Shown piece by piece: positions 63,950 through 64,000 of a stretch of 64,000 nt of DNA. Both the position numbers and the translations under genes were made by a program. Positions within the stretch are counted from its first letter, which is position 1. Every line of letters starts with the position of its first letter. Origin of the DNA: Daphnia carinata. Taxonomy: Eukaryota; Arthropoda; Branchiopoda; Diplostraca; Daphniidae. The notes beneath the pieces are model-generated. The model did no database searches. It saw nothing but the letters and a program-made list of their open reading frames with translations, and had not been told where the DNA came from. Location: positions 9,208,424 to 9,272,423 of the forward strand of contig NC_081334.1 in NCBI RefSeq assembly GCF_022539665.2. The letters run 5' to 3'.

Positions 63950-64000
63950 ATTACAAAATTGTAGGGTGAGTGATTGTTGCTCTGTAATTGTTAGACAGTA
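63950..64000 (-). pseudogene. env: Element D env, upstream continuation (window edge)
   Basis: The 51 bases right of element E are open on the minus strand in the frame that meets the 56577-55199 env part once the duplicated ATTAC is counted once. A Cys-Leu start and a Leu-x-Phe-Cys end resemble a QxW-type lectin repeat. It confirms that E sits inside the env coding region and that D continues beyond the window. Confidence 0.75.

Noticed and set aside
1-64000. tRNA genes, rRNA and CRISPR arrays
   Set aside because: Scanned by eye for tRNA B-box-like motifs and regular spacer arrays; none convincing, and a eukaryotic window is not expected to hold CRISPR.

Overview
This is a stretch of arthropod nuclear genome, most likely a branchiopod crustacean such as Daphnia. 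The evidence is host exons with short GT-AG introns (57-73 bp), an RR-type cuticular protein, a three-Kazal secreted inhibitor, secreted C1q proteins, prolyl 4-hydroxylase alpha exons and an EXD2 tail, embedded in a dense load of Ty3/gypsy retrotransposons. The species is inferred from gene content only.

Layout. 1-4935 (minus strand) is an LTR-element relic, A, in which a broken gag runs directly into an env-like glycoprotein with no pol between them. 5075-8465 and 21895-24326 are two copies of a duplicated segment carrying 3' exons of a prolyl 4-hydroxylase alpha gene. Copy 1 is dead and contains a 5'-truncated hAT transposon; copy 2 reads better but has lost its 5' half. 11740-13048 (plus) holds exons of a WD40, dynein-intermediate-chain-like gene or gene relic. 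14114-21407 (plus) holds two tandem paralogues of a secreted protein: a roughly 500-residue domain I do not recognise, then 33-nt micro-exons, then a C1q exon. In the second paralogue the micro-exon region has been tandemly repeated. 24581-31461 (minus) is an RR-1 cuticular protein gene split by element H (24686-30800, plus), a gypsy element with 102-bp LTRs that itself carries two solo LTRs of another family in opposite orientation. 32571-33396 is an EXD2-like tail, 33978-34409 a solo LTR, 35549-36406 (minus) an intact Kazal gene, 37025-38362 an AT-rich segment bounded by palindromic imperfect inverted repeats, and 39440-39640 a Kazal relic.

41858-64000 is a nest of LTR elements. An old env-bearing gypsy element, C, has its RT split by a full-length relative, B (45177-53461, TSD GTCC). 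C is also interrupted by element D, whose 3' LTR is 53838-54213. D's env ORF is in turn interrupted by a young element, E (56578-63949, TSD ATTAC, nearly identical LTRs). Element B is lightly damaged: one stop in gag, two in RT/RNase H, and most of env missing.

The most interesting signal is a small two-exon gene found three times in this nest (54494-55009, 45965-46465, and 43844-43478 on the other strand). In B and D it lies antisense to the element, between env and the 3' LTR, and reads away from that LTR. All copies share a 57-58 bp phase-2 intron and the exon-2 motif GYARYxDxxPIRFxRxLWWL. I read it as an antisense accessory gene of an env-bearing gypsy lineage. D's env has a pattern I associate with chuvirus-type glycoproteins; that link is family knowledge, not a search result.
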